From NCBI RefSeq assembly GCF_005222955.1, contig NZ_LWUA01000254.1, forward strand, positions 1 through 46,402: DNA of 46,402 nucleotides. The letters are read 5' to 3'. The notes under the pieces were generated by a model. It was given only the letters and a program-made list of their open reading frames with translations, had not been told where the DNA came from and made no database searches. Positions within the stretch are counted from its first letter, which is position 1. Each line of letters begins with the position of its first letter. The position numbers were made by a program, and so were the translations under genes. The stretch comes from Blastococcus sp. CCUG 61487. GTDB taxonomy: Bacteria > Actinomycetota > Actinomycetes > Mycobacteriales > Geodermatophilaceae. Positions 8,866 through 17,364 of this stretch are shown here, one piece after another.

Positions 8866-10031
8866 AGACCCATCCGCTTGCTGATGACCTCGTTCATGAT
8901 CTCGTTCGCCCCGCCGCCGATGCCGAGTATCCGGGCGTCCCGGTAGTGCCGTTCGACCTCCGACTCCCGCATGTATCCCATGCCGCCGAAGATCTGCACC
9001 GCCTCGTCAACCACGAAGTCACAGGCGTAGACGGCGGTGTTCTTCGCCATCGACACCTCGGTGACGACGTCCTCCCCGGCCAGGTAGCGCTGCGCCACAG
9101 CTCGCGTGTAGGTGCGGGCGACGTCGACCTGACGCGCCATCTCGGCGAGCTTGTGCCGGATCACCTGTCGAGAGGAGAGCGGCCGCCCGAAGGTCTCCCG
9201 GTCCCGCGCCCACCCGAGGGCCAGGTCCAGGGCGCGGGCCGCGGTGGCGTAGGCCTGGACTGCCAGGCCGATCCGCTCGCTCTGGAACTGCTGCATGATC
9301 TGCACGAAGCCGGAGTTCTCTGTGCCCACCAGCTGCGCGGCCGGCACGCGGACGTCGGTGAAGGCCAGCTCGGCTGTGTCGCTGCACCGCCAGCCCATCT
9401 TGTCCAGCCGCCGGGAGACGCTGAACCCGGGCGTGTTCGTGTCGATGACGAGCAGCGAGACACCGCCGTGACCCGGTCCGCCGGTGCGCACAGCGGTGGT
9501 CACGAAGTCGGCGCGGACCCCGCTGGTGATGAAGGTCTTGGCTCCGTTGACCACGTACTCGTCGCCTTCGCGCACGGCCCGGGTGCGCAGATTTGCGACA
9601 TCCGAGCCCCCGCCGGGCTCGGTCACCGCGAGCGAACCGATCAGCTCCCCGGCCAGCGTGGGTCGGACGTAGCGGTCGACCAGCTCGGCGCTGCCGTGGG
9701 CGGCGATGTGCGGCACGGCGATGCCGTGGGTGAACAGCGAGGCACAGACACCTGTGGACCCACCCCCGTGCAGGATCTCCTCGGTCATGACCGCCGAGTC
9801 GATCGCGTTGCCGCCGCTGCCGCCCACCTCTTCGGCGAACCCGACGCCGAGCAGGCCCGCGCCGGCCGCCTTACGGTGCAGATCGCGCGGCAGCTCGCCA
9901 TCCCGTTCCCACTCGGCCATGTTCGGAGCGATCTCCCGGGCCACGAAGTCGCGGGCGAGCCGGCGGAGGGCCACCCGCTCGGGCGTGCTCCATGGGTCGG
10001 GGGCGTGCGCGGTGACGTCGGTAGGGCTCAT
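8862..10031 (-). CDS. Acyl-CoA dehydrogenase
   Basis: A 389-residue FAD-dependent acyl-CoA dehydrogenase catalysing the first step of beta-oxidation or a branched-chain variant. It shows the ACAD signatures AVTEPGGGSD, FITSG, DRETFGRP and QIFGGMGYMRESEVERHYRDARI. Where medium-chain enzymes have the catalytic Glu (YEG), this one reads GIGGGANEIM, a common variant in which the base may lie elsewhere. The ATG at 10031 follows GGAGGAG. It is first in an operon with the MBL hydrolase and divergent from the EthD-like gene. Confidence 0.9.
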   Translation of the reverse strand: MSPTDVTAHAPDPWSTPERVALRRLARDFVAREIAPNMAEWERDGELPRDLHRKAAGAGLLGVGFAEEVGGSGGNAIDSAVMTEEILHGGGSTGVCASLFTHGIAVPHIAAHGSAELVDRYVRPTLAGELIGSLAVTEPGGGSDVANLRTRAVREGDEYVVNGAKTFITSGVRADFVTTAVRTGGPGHGGVSLLVIDTNTPGFSVSRRLDKMGWRCSDTAELAFTDVRVPAAQLVGTENSGFVQIMQQFQSERIGLAVQAYATAARALDLALGWARDRETFGRPLSSRQVIRHKLAEMARQVDVARTYTRAVAQRYLAGEDVVTEVSMAKNTAVYACDFVVDEAVQIFGGMGYMRESEVERHYRDARILGIGGGANEIMNEVISKRMGL

Positions 10032-10392
10032 GACTGCTCTCCTCCGGTCGGTCCTCCCGCAGCTGGTACACAGGCGGCCGCGTGCATGTCGAGCAGGGCC
10101 GCGATGCACCCTCCGCGCCTCGAACGACGTGAGCCACTACGACACCTCAAGCAGGTCGTAGGGACGGCCACGGAGGACTTGACGTCACCGTCAGGTTAGT
10201 CGTCCGTGGATGTGGCGCACAACACCCGCATCGTTCGCGCCGGCCATTCCGACAGCGGACTCGCAGCGCCGAGAGGCTCCGGTTGCGCTGGCTGCAGCGG
10301 TGGCGGATGTCGGCTCCACTACGCGCGATCCACCACGTCCTGCGGGAGCGGGAGTACCGCCAGATCGCCCACCAGTGCGGTAGGGAGAACGC
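10032..10392. other. Divergent promoter region between acyl-CoA dehydrogenase and EthD-like genes
   Basis: 361 bases without a recognisable gene. It holds the inverted repeat at 10178-10195. The part from about 10200 to 10380 is open on both strands, but its products (Arg/Cys/His-rich) look like noise. No clear -35/-10 pair was found. Confidence 0.5.
10178..10195. promoter_or_regulatory. Second copy of the TetR-type operator
   Basis: CTTGACG, TCAC, CGTCAGG: the same 7-4-7 arms as 7035-7052 with one mismatch. It lies 147 bases before the acyl-CoA dehydrogenase start, so it could control that operon, the EthD-like gene, or both. Confidence 0.55.
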
Positions 10393-10704
10393 ATGACGCA
10401 CAGATTGCTCGTCCAGTACGGCCGTCCGACGGACCCTTCTGCGTTCGACCAGCACTACCGCGACGTCCACGTCCCGCTCGCACGGAAGATCCCCGGCGTG
10501 GTGCGCTTCGACATCGGCCACGCCAACGCTCTGGACGGCGACACCGCGCCGTACCTGGTTGCCGTGCTCGACTTCGCCTCCGCCGAGGCGTTCGCTTCCG
10601 GCATGGGGTCCCCCGAGGGCACGGCCGCCGCCGGCGACGTGCCGAACTTCGCCACCGGCGGCGCGAGCATGAGCCACTACGACATAGAGGACTTCACTCC
10701 CTGA
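10393..10704 (+). CDS. EthD domain protein
   Basis: A 103-residue dimeric alpha/beta-barrel (ferredoxin-like) protein of the EthD family. The family pattern is clear: FDQHYRDVHVPLARKIPGV near residues 18-36 and a C-terminal MSHYDIEDF. EthD is needed for P450 ether degradation in Rhodococcus, and relatives act as small decarboxylases or accessory proteins. Start ATG after GTAGGGAG. It is divergent from the acyl-CoA dehydrogenase and probably co-regulated through 10178-10195. Confidence 0.8.
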   Translation: MTHRLLVQYGRPTDPSAFDQHYRDVHVPLARKIPGVVRFDIGHANALDGDTAPYLVAVLDFASAEAFASGMGSPEGTAAAGDVPNFATGGASMSHYDIEDFTP

Positions 10705-10709
10705 GCTGC

Positions 10710-10747
10710 CGGGTGCCGTCCTCCGGTGCGACGGGGGACGGCACCCG
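10710..10747 (+). terminator. Strong hairpin after the EthD-like gene
   Basis: A perfect 12-bp stem (CGGGTGCCGTCC at 10710-10721, GGACGGCACCCG at 10736-10747) with a 14-base loop, starting 6 bases after the stop codon. No T-run follows. Confidence 0.7.
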
Positions 10748-10879
10748 CGTCGGTCCAGGGGACTGCGCTCCCTCGACCGATTTCCCATTGCCGGCGGGCG
10801 CGGGAGGCGGCGGCGGCTCTACCGTCGCACCGGTGGGGGGGCTCCGGTGCCGGGTCCCGGGGGCGAGCGGGGCCGCGAC

Positions 10880-11268
10880 GCGGGCCCCTGCTCGTCGCCA
10901 CCGCCTCCGGCACGGTGCTGAACCCGCTCAATTCCTCGCTGATCGCCGTCGCCCTGATCCAGCTGGCGGAGGACTTCGAGCTGTTGTTCGCCTGCGTCTC
11001 CTGGATGATCTCGCTGTTCCACCTGACCAGCGCGGTGGCCCAGCCGGTCTCCGGCCGGCTCGGAGACGTGTTCGGGCCACGCCGACTGTTCCTCGCGGGG
11101 CTCGCGCTGGTCGGCCTGGCCAGCCCGCGGCGCCGCTCTCCCCCGAACTTCGCCACGCTCCTGGCCATCCGGGCGGTCCAGGCGCTGGGCAGCTCCGCGA
11201 TCTACCCCCTCCGGCATGGCGATCATCCGCCGGCTGGTCGTGGAGGGCCGGGCCCGCGCGCTGGCCGT
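10880..11268 (+). pseudogene. MFS (DHA2-type) transporter, N-terminal fragment
   Basis: The translation matches the start of a drug:H+ antiporter-2 MFS protein: ASGTVLNPLNSSLIAVAL, SWMISLFHLTSAVAQPVSG and RLGDVFGPRRLFLAGLALVG. The frame is disturbed at about 11120-11140, where PRRRSPP replaces an expected LAAALSP, and again at the C-run near 11206, after which [22 protein letters not shown] continues in another frame. Homology stops at about 11265, where a fragment of aroA begins. The C-terminal part of the same gene lies at 13503-13821. No convincing start codon was found. Confidence 0.75.
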
Positions 11269-11651
11269 CGATCAGCCCGGCGTTGGGGCGGTCGTGCAGG
11301 TCGCGGGTCGCCGTCCACGGTGACCGGGCCGTCGGCGAGGGCGGCCACCGGGGGGAGGAACCGCAGCACCGTGCCGGCCAGCCCGGCGTCGACCGTGACC
11401 GGACCGCTGAGCGTTCCGGGTGCGACCAGCCAGTCGCTGCCGTCGACGTCGTCGATGCCGACTCAGAGTGCGCCCAGGCCTGCGGCCATGAGGTCGGTGT
11501 CGCGCGCCCTGAGGGGGTGCACGAGCCGACTGGGGCCGTCCGCCAGCGCGGCGAGCACGAGTGCCCGGGCGGTCAGCGACTTCGACCCGGGCAGGGACAC
11601 GACGGCGTCGACCGGAGCAGGGTGGTGCGGCGCGGGCCAGACGTCTCTCAC
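11265..11651 (-). pseudogene. aroA: EPSP synthase (aroA), 5' fragment with a nonsense codon
   Basis: Residues 1-62 read as the N-terminus of 3-phosphoshikimate 1-carboxyvinyltransferase ([20 protein letters not shown], the PEP/shikimate-binding SKS region). An in-frame TGA at 11463-11465 sits where LGVGID would normally be read, and the frame then continues [16 protein letters not shown] and [20 protein letters not shown] further frame change precedes [10 protein letters not shown]. Homology stops at the junction with the MFS fragment, so only about 130 of the usual 430 residues remain. A functional aroA must exist elsewhere. Confidence 0.8.
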
Positions 11652-11693
11652 GAGGTCAGTCTGCCCGCCCGCGCCGCACCTCCCCGCACGTGC

Positions 11694-13145
11694 TCAGCCG
11701 GCCTGCGGCTTCTCGGTCTTCTTGACCGGGACCGTGCGGAGCAGCCGCCGGTTGGCGAACTCGAACATGGCCAGCTCGGAGAGCTCGCGGCCGTAGCCGG
11801 ACCGCTTGACGCCACCGAAGGGCAGCTCCGGGGAGGAGCCGGTGGGCTGGTTGATCCAGACCATGCCTGCCTCCAGCCGCTCGGCCACCGACCGCGCCTC
11901 CTCGGGGTTGCTGCCCATGACGGTTGCACCCAGGCCGAAGTCGCTGTCGTTGGCCAGCGCGACCGCCTCGTCGGCGTTCTTCACCTTGTAGACGACGGCC
12001 GCGGGACCGAAGAGCTCCTCGCGGTAGGCCCGCATGTCGGGAGTGACGTCGGTGAGGATCGTCGCCGACACGAACGCGCCGGCGTGATCGGGGCGCTGGC
12101 CGCCCGCGACGACGGTGGCGCCCTTGTCGATGGCGTCCTGGATCTGCGCCTGCAGGTCCGCGGCCGCCTTCTCGCTCGACAGTGGCGCGAGCGACGTCGC
12201 CGGGTCGGCCGGGTCGCCGGGGGCGAAGATGCCGAATGCCTGCTTCAGGCCCTCGACGAAGGGCTCGTAGGCGTCCTCGGTGACGATCAGCCGCTTGGAG
12301 GCGGTGCAGGCCTGCCCGGTGTTACCCATGCGCCCGGCGGTGGCCGCCTTGACGGTCGCCTCCAGGTTCTCACCGTCGAGGACGATGAACGGGTCGCTGC
12401 CGCCGAGCTCCAGCACGGACTTCTTGAGGTGCTTGCCGGCCAGGGCGGCGACCGACGAGCCGGCCCGCTCGCTGCCGGTCAGCGTCACGCCCTGGATGCG
12501 GGGGTCGGCGATGACCTGCTCGACGTCCTCGATCTTGAGGAAGGTGTTGATGAGCGCGCCCTCGGGGGCGCCGGCGTCACGGAACAGCTGCTCGATCGCC
12601 GCGGCGCACTGCGGGGTGATCTCCGAGTGCTTGAGGATGACGGTGTTGCCCAGCACCAGGTTCGGGCCGGCGACGCGGACGACCTGGTAGAAGGGGAAGT
12701 TCCACGGCTCGATGGCCAGGAGCACGCCGACGGGGCGCGTCTCGATGACGGCCTCTCCGCCGCCCATCATCGGCTCGATCGAGGTCGGCTCGAGGAACTT
12801 CGGGCCGTTGCCGGCGTAGTACTTCAGGATCATCGAGCAGAGGAAGAGCTCGCCGACGGCCTCGTCCCGGCGCTTGCCCATCTCCTTGGTGATGAGGGCG
12901 GCGAAGTCCATGATCCGCTCGTCGAGCAGCTCGGCGGCCTTCTGGACAACGGCCGCGCGCTCCTCGACCGAGCGGTCGCGCCACTCCAGGTACGCGGTGT
13001 GCGCCTGGCCGATGATGCCGTCGATCTCCGACGTCTCGGTGAAGGGGTACTCCTTCTCCGTCTCGCCGGTGAACGGGTTGACGGTCGCGTAGCGCCGCTC
13101 GGCGCTGTCGCTGGCGGTGGTGGGGGCGTTCTGCGTAGCGGTCAC
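11694..13145 (-). CDS. NAD(P)-dependent succinate-semialdehyde dehydrogenase / aldehyde dehydrogenase
   Basis: A 483-residue aldehyde dehydrogenase oxidising an aldehyde to the acid, most like actinobacterial succinate-semialdehyde dehydrogenases. Catalytic Glu246 is in LELGGSDPF and Cys280 in GQACTASKR; the Rossmann motif is near PWNFPFYQ and LTGSERAG. The start is GTG at 13145 with a GAGGATC-type Shine-Dalgarno. It is intact but flanked by a truncated aroA and a truncated SRAP gene, so it looks like the cargo of a displaced chromosomal block. Exact substrate not proven. Confidence 0.85.
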   Translation of the reverse strand: MTATQNAPTTASDSAERRYATVNPFTGETEKEYPFTETSEIDGIIGQAHTAYLEWRDRSVEERAAVVQKAAELLDERIMDFAALITKEMGKRRDEAVGELFLCSMILKYYAGNGPKFLEPTSIEPMMGGGEAVIETRPVGVLLAIEPWNFPFYQVVRVAGPNLVLGNTVILKHSEITPQCAAAIEQLFRDAGAPEGALINTFLKIEDVEQVIADPRIQGVTLTGSERAGSSVAALAGKHLKKSVLELGGSDPFIVLDGENLEATVKAATAGRMGNTGQACTASKRLIVTEDAYEPFVEGLKQAFGIFAPGDPADPATSLAPLSSEKAAADLQAQIQDAIDKGATVVAGGQRPDHAGAFVSATILTDVTPDMRAYREELFGPAAVVYKVKNADEAVALANDSDFGLGATVMGSNPEEARSVAERLEAGMVWINQPTGSSPELPFGGVKRSGYGRELSELAMFEFANRRLLRTVPVKKTEKPQAG

Positions 13146-13281
13146 GCGGTGATCCTCGTCTCTGGGGGGCTTGTTCCGCCTAGGCCTACCCCACGAGTGC
13201 CCGGCTGTCACGGGGCGGCCCGCTGTCAGCGGGCGCACCTACAGGGCGAGAGGTCAGCCGAACCTGTGCCAGGAGGCGCCC

Positions 13282-13545
13282 ATGTGCGGTTGCTACGCCG
13301 CCAGCCGCAAACCCGAGGACCTGGCGCTGGAGTTCGAGGCCGTACCGGCCGGCGGGCAGTCCCCGGTGCCGGCCGACTACAACGTCGCCCCGACCAAGGA
13401 CGTGCACGTCGTCCGCTGGAAGAAGGAGCGCGACGCCGAGGGCGCGCTGACCCGCGGCGTGCACCGCGAGCTCCGGGCGGTGCGCTGGGGCCTGGTGCCC
13501 TCGTGGAGCTGTCGAACGCGGCGACGGCGGGGCTGCTCGCGGTGA
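13282..13545 (+). pseudogene. SRAP (YedK/HMCES-like) gene, N-terminal fragment
   Basis: Begins MCGCYAASRKPEDLAL after a good AGGAGG Shine-Dalgarno. Cys2 is the residue that crosslinks abasic sites in SRAP proteins, and ADYNVAPTKD and ELRAVRWGLVPSW are family motifs. Homology ends after residue 75 (13506); the remaining 12 residues come from the MFS gene read in another frame. About two thirds of the protein, including the later catalytic Glu/His, is missing. Confidence 0.8.
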
Positions 13546-13821
13546 TCGGCGTGAGCGTCGGATCCACCAACCTGGGGCTGCAGACGGCGTTGTACGACAC
13601 GGTCCCGCCTGACGAGGTCGGGGCGGCAGCCGGCCTCTTCCAGACCTCGCGCTACCTCGGGGACCATCCTCTCGGCCAGCCTGCTGGGACTGCTGTTCGG
13701 CGACCAGATCGACACCGGGAACCTGCACCGACTGGCCTGGTGCCTGTTCGCCGTCAGCGCGCTCGTCCTGGTCCTGCACCTGCGTCTCCCGGGACGGCCA
13801 CCCGCTGCGTCCTCGACCTGA
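13503..13821 (+). pseudogene. MFS (DHA2-type) transporter, C-terminal fragment
   Basis: Continues the MFS gene broken at 11265: GSTNLGLQTALYDTVPPDEVG and AAAGLFQTSRYLG are typical of the last third of DHA2 proteins. One extra G at about 13660 shifts the frame, after which TILSASLLGLLFGDQ and LVLHLRLPGR follow to a TGA at 13819. About 200 residues of the middle are absent, so the gene was not simply interrupted. Confidence 0.75.
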
Positions 13822-13904
13822 TCGCCCGTCCGTCATCGCCCGGCGAGGGCCCCGGCGTCATGGCAGGGTTCTGGGGGACGCGGAACCCGGCGGTGGAGGA
13901 TCGG

Positions 13905-14711
13905 ATGCCCGATCAGGCGATCGAGAGCCAAGCGCGGGAGACCGATGTCAGCGGCGTGCGGGTGCTGCTGACCGGCGGCACCAGCGGGCTGGGGCTGGGC
14001 ATGGTGCGGGCTCTGGTGGCCGATGGGGCCTCAGTGGTCCTGACCGGCCGGGACGCCGACCGCGCGCGCCGGGTCGCCGAGCAGGAGACTGCCGCCGGGC
14101 CCGGATCGGCGACCGGAATTGCGATGGACGTGCGGGACGAGGCCTCCGTCGCCGATGGCGTGGCGGCGGCGCGCGCTGCCCTGGGTGGCATCGACGTCCT
14201 GGTGAACAACGCCGGCATCGGCATGCGGACTGTCAATCCGCGGTTCCTGACCGAGCCGCGACGGTTCTACGAGGTCGCCCCGGCGGGCTTCGCCGACCTC
14301 ATTGCCACCAACGTCACCGGCTACTTCCTGGTGGCCCGCGCGGTCGTACCCGACATGGTCGCGGCGGGACACGGCACCGTGGTCAACGTCAGCATCAACG
14401 AGGAGACGATGCGTCGCCGAGGGTTCGTGCCCTACGGCCCGTCCAGGGCCGCCACCGACGCGATGTCCCGCGTCATGGCCGCCGACCTTGCCGGCACGGG
14501 CGTCCACGTCCACCTGCTGCTGCCCGGTGGCGCCACGGTCACCGGCATGATCCCCGACGACCTGCCGGATGAGGCCCGGGGCGGCCTGCTGGAGCCTGCG
14601 GTGATGGGCCCGGCCATCCGGTGGTTGTGCTCTCCAGCGGCGAGAGAGCACAACGATCTCCGCGTCGTGGCCCGGGAATTCGTCCCGCCGGTGGACACGT
14701 CCCCCGCGTGA
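13905..14711 (+). CDS. SDR family NAD(P)-dependent oxidoreductase
   Basis: A 268-residue short-chain dehydrogenase/reductase, likely interconverting an alcohol and a ketone. The cofactor motif TGGTSGLG is at 23-30, NNAG at 101-104 and Ser163 in VNVSIN. The catalytic pair reads Tyr177-x3-Arg181 (YGPSR) where most SDRs have YxxxK. Acidic/basic residues after beta-2 (LTGRDADR) suggest NADP or mixed use. The ATG at 13905 follows GGAGGA; another ATG at 13860 is in frame without a good Shine-Dalgarno. It is convergent with the esterase/BVMO operon. Confidence 0.85.
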   Translation: MPDQAIESQARETDVSGVRVLLTGGTSGLGLGMVRALVADGASVVLTGRDADRARRVAEQETAAGPGSATGIAMDVRDEASVADGVAAARAALGGIDVLVNNAGIGMRTVNPRFLTEPRRFYEVAPAGFADLIATNVTGYFLVARAVVPDMVAAGHGTVVNVSINEETMRRRGFVPYGPSRAATDAMSRVMAADLAGTGVHVHLLLPGGATVTGMIPDDLPDEARGGLLEPAVMGPAIRWLCSPAAREHNDLRVVAREFVPPVDTSPA

Positions 14712-14746
14712 CCGACCCGCGGTTCGTCGCACCCACGGCTCGAGCG

Positions 14747-14785
14747 CCGGGCAGCCGGCCCCCCCGTGGCGGGTCGGCTGCCCGG
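14747..14785. terminator. Bidirectional hairpin between SDR and esterase genes
   Basis: A perfect 11-bp stem (CCGGGCAGCCG at 14747-14757, CGGCTGCCCGG at 14775-14785) with a 17-base loop, in the gap between convergent genes. Confidence 0.7.
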
Positions 14786-14790
14786 ACCCC

Positions 14791-15726
14791 TCAGCCGCGC
14801 AGCAGCTCGCCGAACCGGGCGCTGCTCTCGTCGATCGCGCTCTGCGCTGCCGGCGAGATGGCGCCCATGTCGAAGAACCCGTGGATCATGCCGCCGTAGC
14901 GACGGACGTCCGCGGCGACGCCCGCGGCACGCAGCGCCTCGCCGTAGGCCTCGCCCTCGTCCCGGAGCGGGTCGAACTCCGCCGTCACGACGACCGCAGG
15001 AGGCAGCCCCGACAGGTCGGCGCCGTGCAGCGGCGACAGTCGGGCGTCCTTGGCGTCGTCCCAGGCGCCTGCGTAGTGGCCGTAGAACCAGTCCATGGTG
15101 TCCTTCTCGAGGAAGTAGCCCTTGGCGTTCTCCACGCGGGAGGGGTACTCCCCCTCCGCGTCCACGGCCGGGTAGATCAGGAACTGGCCGGCCAGCGGCG
15201 TCCCGTCGGCGTGCAGTACCTGCGCCACGACCGCGGCGAGGTTGCCGCCGGCGCTGTCCCCGGCGAGGCCCAGCCGCTGGTCCCCGCCGAACTCGTCGAG
15301 GTGCCCGGCGATCCAGCGGGCGGAGGCCACCGCGTCGTCCGCTGCGGCCGGGAACGGGTGCTCCGGGGCCAGCCGGTAGTCCACGGCCACCACGACGGCG
15401 TTGCTGCCCTTGCAGACGTTGCGCGCCATGTTGTCGTGGGTGTCGAGATCGCCGATGACCCAGCCTCCGCCGTGGAAGAAGATCACCGTGGGGAAAGGGC
15501 CCTCGCCTTCCGGGCGGTAGACGCGCGCCTCGAGGTCACCCTCGGCACCGGGCACCGTCCGGTCCTCACTGCTCCCGACCTGGACGACGTGTTCGGGCGC
15601 CCGGGAGCCGTGGGTGAGCGCGAGGTACTGGGCGCGCCCGGCCTCGGCGCTCCCCTCGTACATGGGCGGCATGCCTGCCTGGTCGATCATGCTGAGGACG
15701 GCGGCGATGTGCGGGTCAACCGGCAC
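14791..15726 (-). CDS. Alpha/beta hydrolase, HSL-type esterase
   Basis: A 311-residue esterase of the hormone-sensitive lipase (type IV) family. It has the oxyanion motif HGGG (85-88), nucleophile Ser158 in GDSAGG, Asp252 in EFDPLRDEG and His282 in MIHGFF. The start is GTG at 15726 after AAGGAGA. It lies 73 bases downstream of the BVMO in the same direction, so the simplest reading is hydrolysis of the ester or lactone the BVMO makes. The HSL fold is the same as that of the fused hydrolase domain at 34053-35.8 kb. Confidence 0.9.
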   Translation of the reverse strand: MPVDPHIAAVLSMIDQAGMPPMYEGSAEAGRAQYLALTHGSRAPEHVVQVGSSEDRTVPGAEGDLEARVYRPEGEGPFPTVIFFHGGGWVIGDLDTHDNMARNVCKGSNAVVVAVDYRLAPEHPFPAAADDAVASARWIAGHLDEFGGDQRLGLAGDSAGGNLAAVVAQVLHADGTPLAGQFLIYPAVDAEGEYPSRVENAKGYFLEKDTMDWFYGHYAGAWDDAKDARLSPLHGADLSGLPPAVVVTAEFDPLRDEGEAYGEALRAAGVAADVRRYGGMIHGFFDMGAISPAAQSAIDESSARFGELLRG

Positions 15727-15799
15727 AGGGTTCTCCTTGTGGGGGACGGCTGGGGACGTGCGGGAAGGGACTCCGGAAGCGGTGCGGCGCGACGGCCGG

Positions 15800-17302
15800 T
15801 CAGCCGTACACCAGCGAGCTGTCGTCGAGGTCGAGCGCAGGCAACGAGTCGCGCTCCTCGGCGTACTCGCGCAGGTGGACCCAGGGCTCCTGGTCCCCCT
15901 GCTTGAACATCAGGTGCATGGTGCGCATGACGTAGCCGGCGTTGAAGTTCTCCGGGTCGCCCCAGGGCCGCAGCTGCATACCGTCGTCCTCCCGGCGCAG
16001 CGTGGGGACGACGGTCGCCACACCCCGCTCCTCCATGTGAGCGAGCAACCGGCAGACGAACTCGCTGACCAGGTCGGCACGCAGGGTCCAGCTGGCGCGG
16101 AAGTACCCGAACACGTAGGCCATGTTGGGAACGCCGCTGATCATCATGCCGCGCCACGTGACCCGCTCGGTGAAGTCGACCGGCTCTCCGTCGACTGTGA
16201 AGGCAACTCCCCCGAACAGGCTCAGGTCGAATCCGGTGGCGGTGACGACGACGTCGGCCTCGATCTCCTCACCCGAGGACGTGCGGATCCCGGTCGCGGT
16301 GAACGTCTCGATGGTGTCGGTGACCACCGATGCCTTGCCCTCCCGGATGGCGGTGAACAGGTCGCCGTCCGGGAGTAGGGCGAGCCGCTGCTGCCACGGC
16401 CGGTAGGTGGGGTTGAAGTGCTTGTCGATGTCGAAGCCTTCGGGTAGCAGCGGACGCATCGATTCGATGATGAAGGCCCGCAGTTCGTCGGGCGCCTCCT
16501 TGGACATCCGGGTGATCTCGTCCCCCTCGGCGATGTACGCGCGCCGGAGGATCTCGTGGGTCCACTCGTCAGGGACGTCCAGGGCGCGGAGTGTGTTCGC
16601 CAGCTCGTGGGTCCTGGGGCGGGCGAAGAAGAACGTCGGCGAGCGCTGCAGCATCGTCACGTGCGCCGCCTCCTGCGCCATGGCCGGCACGAGGGTGGCC
16701 GCGGTGGCTCCGGATCCGATGACGACGACGCGCTTGCCGGCGTAGTCGAGGTCCGCGGGCCACTGCTGCGGGTGCACGACATGACCGCGGAACCGGTCCA
16801 GCCCCTCCCACTGCGGCTGGTGGGGCCGGGAGTGGTCGTAGTAGCCCTGGCACATCCAGAGGAAGTCGGTGGTGAACCGCAGCGACTCGCCGGTGTCCTC
16901 ACGGGTCACCTGCACAGTCCAGCGCTTCTCCTCCGAGGACCAGCTGGCCGCGCTCACCCGGTGCCGGTAGCGGATCCGGTCGCCCAGGTCGTTCTCCTGG
17001 ATGACCTCGTCCAGGTAGGACAGGATCTCGTCCGAGGTGGCGATCGACGCCCCCCGCCAGGGCTTGAACTTGTACCCGAAGGTGAACAGGTCGCTGTCGG
17101 ACCGGACGCCGGGGTAGCGGTGGGTCCACCAGGTGCCGCCTCGGGCGTCCAGCGCGTCGAGGATGACGAAGCTCTTGTCCGGGAACTGCTGCTTCAGGTG
17201 ATAGGCGGCGCCGATCCCGGAGATCCCCGCCCCGACCACGAGCACGTCGACGTGCTGGGTCTCCGCCGCGGTGCCGGTTGCTGCTTCTGCCGTCAAGGTC
17301 AT
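15800..17302 (-). CDS. Baeyer-Villiger monooxygenase (EthA-like flavin monooxygenase)
   Basis: A 500-residue FAD- and NADPH-dependent enzyme inserting oxygen next to a ketone or oxidising a heteroatom. It has an FAD Rossmann GAGISG (24-29), RYPGVRSDS, the exact BVMO fingerprint FxGxxxHxxxW (171-181, FRGHVVHPQQW), the NADPH Rossmann GSGATA (196-201) and VTATGFD near 360. The length matches EthA-type proteins rather than the longer cyclohexanone monooxygenases. It heads an operon with the esterase at 14791 and is divergent from an AraC-type activator 62 bases away. Confidence 0.9.
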   Translation of the reverse strand: MTLTAEAATGTAAETQHVDVLVVGAGISGIGAAYHLKQQFPDKSFVILDALDARGGTWWTHRYPGVRSDSDLFTFGYKFKPWRGASIATSDEILSYLDEVIQENDLGDRIRYRHRVSAASWSSEEKRWTVQVTREDTGESLRFTTDFLWMCQGYYDHSRPHQPQWEGLDRFRGHVVHPQQWPADLDYAGKRVVVIGSGATAATLVPAMAQEAAHVTMLQRSPTFFFARPRTHELANTLRALDVPDEWTHEILRRAYIAEGDEITRMSKEAPDELRAFIIESMRPLLPEGFDIDKHFNPTYRPWQQRLALLPDGDLFTAIREGKASVVTDTIETFTATGIRTSSGEEIEADVVVTATGFDLSLFGGVAFTVDGEPVDFTERVTWRGMMISGVPNMAYVFGYFRASWTLRADLVSEFVCRLLAHMEERGVATVVPTLRREDDGMQLRPWGDPENFNAGYVMRTMHLMFKQGDQEPWVHLREYAEERDSLPALDLDDSSLVYG

Positions 17303-17332
17303 GCTTCATTGCCCATCTGCCTGGTGATGTCG

Positions 17333-17350
17333 GTCACGACGGAAGCTAGC
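17333..17350 (-). promoter_or_regulatory. BVMO promoter element shared with 36684-36701
   Basis: On the minus strand the block reads GCTAGCTTCCG, two bases, GTGAC. TAGCTT fits a -10 box about 40 bases before the ATG. The same 16 of 18 bases occur at the same distance before the BVMO-esterase fusion gene. No -35 box is visible at 16-18 bases, which fits an activator-dependent promoter. Confidence 0.5.
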
Positions 17351-17364
17351 CGTGCGAGGCGGAG

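Noticed and set aside
10206-10392. A possible small gene before the EthD-like gene
   Set aside because: All three frames give Cys/Arg/Ser-rich products without Shine-Dalgarno or family resemblance.
13282-13545. Intact SRAP protein of 87 residues
   Set aside because: Family members are about 220-260 residues and need later Glu and His residues; the last 12 codons come from another gene's frame.
10206-14711. A 1501-codon open frame on the plus strand
   Set aside because: It runs through the EthD-like gene in another frame, antisense to the aldehyde dehydrogenase, and only its last part (13905-14711) is a real SDR. High GC removes stop codons from non-coding frames.
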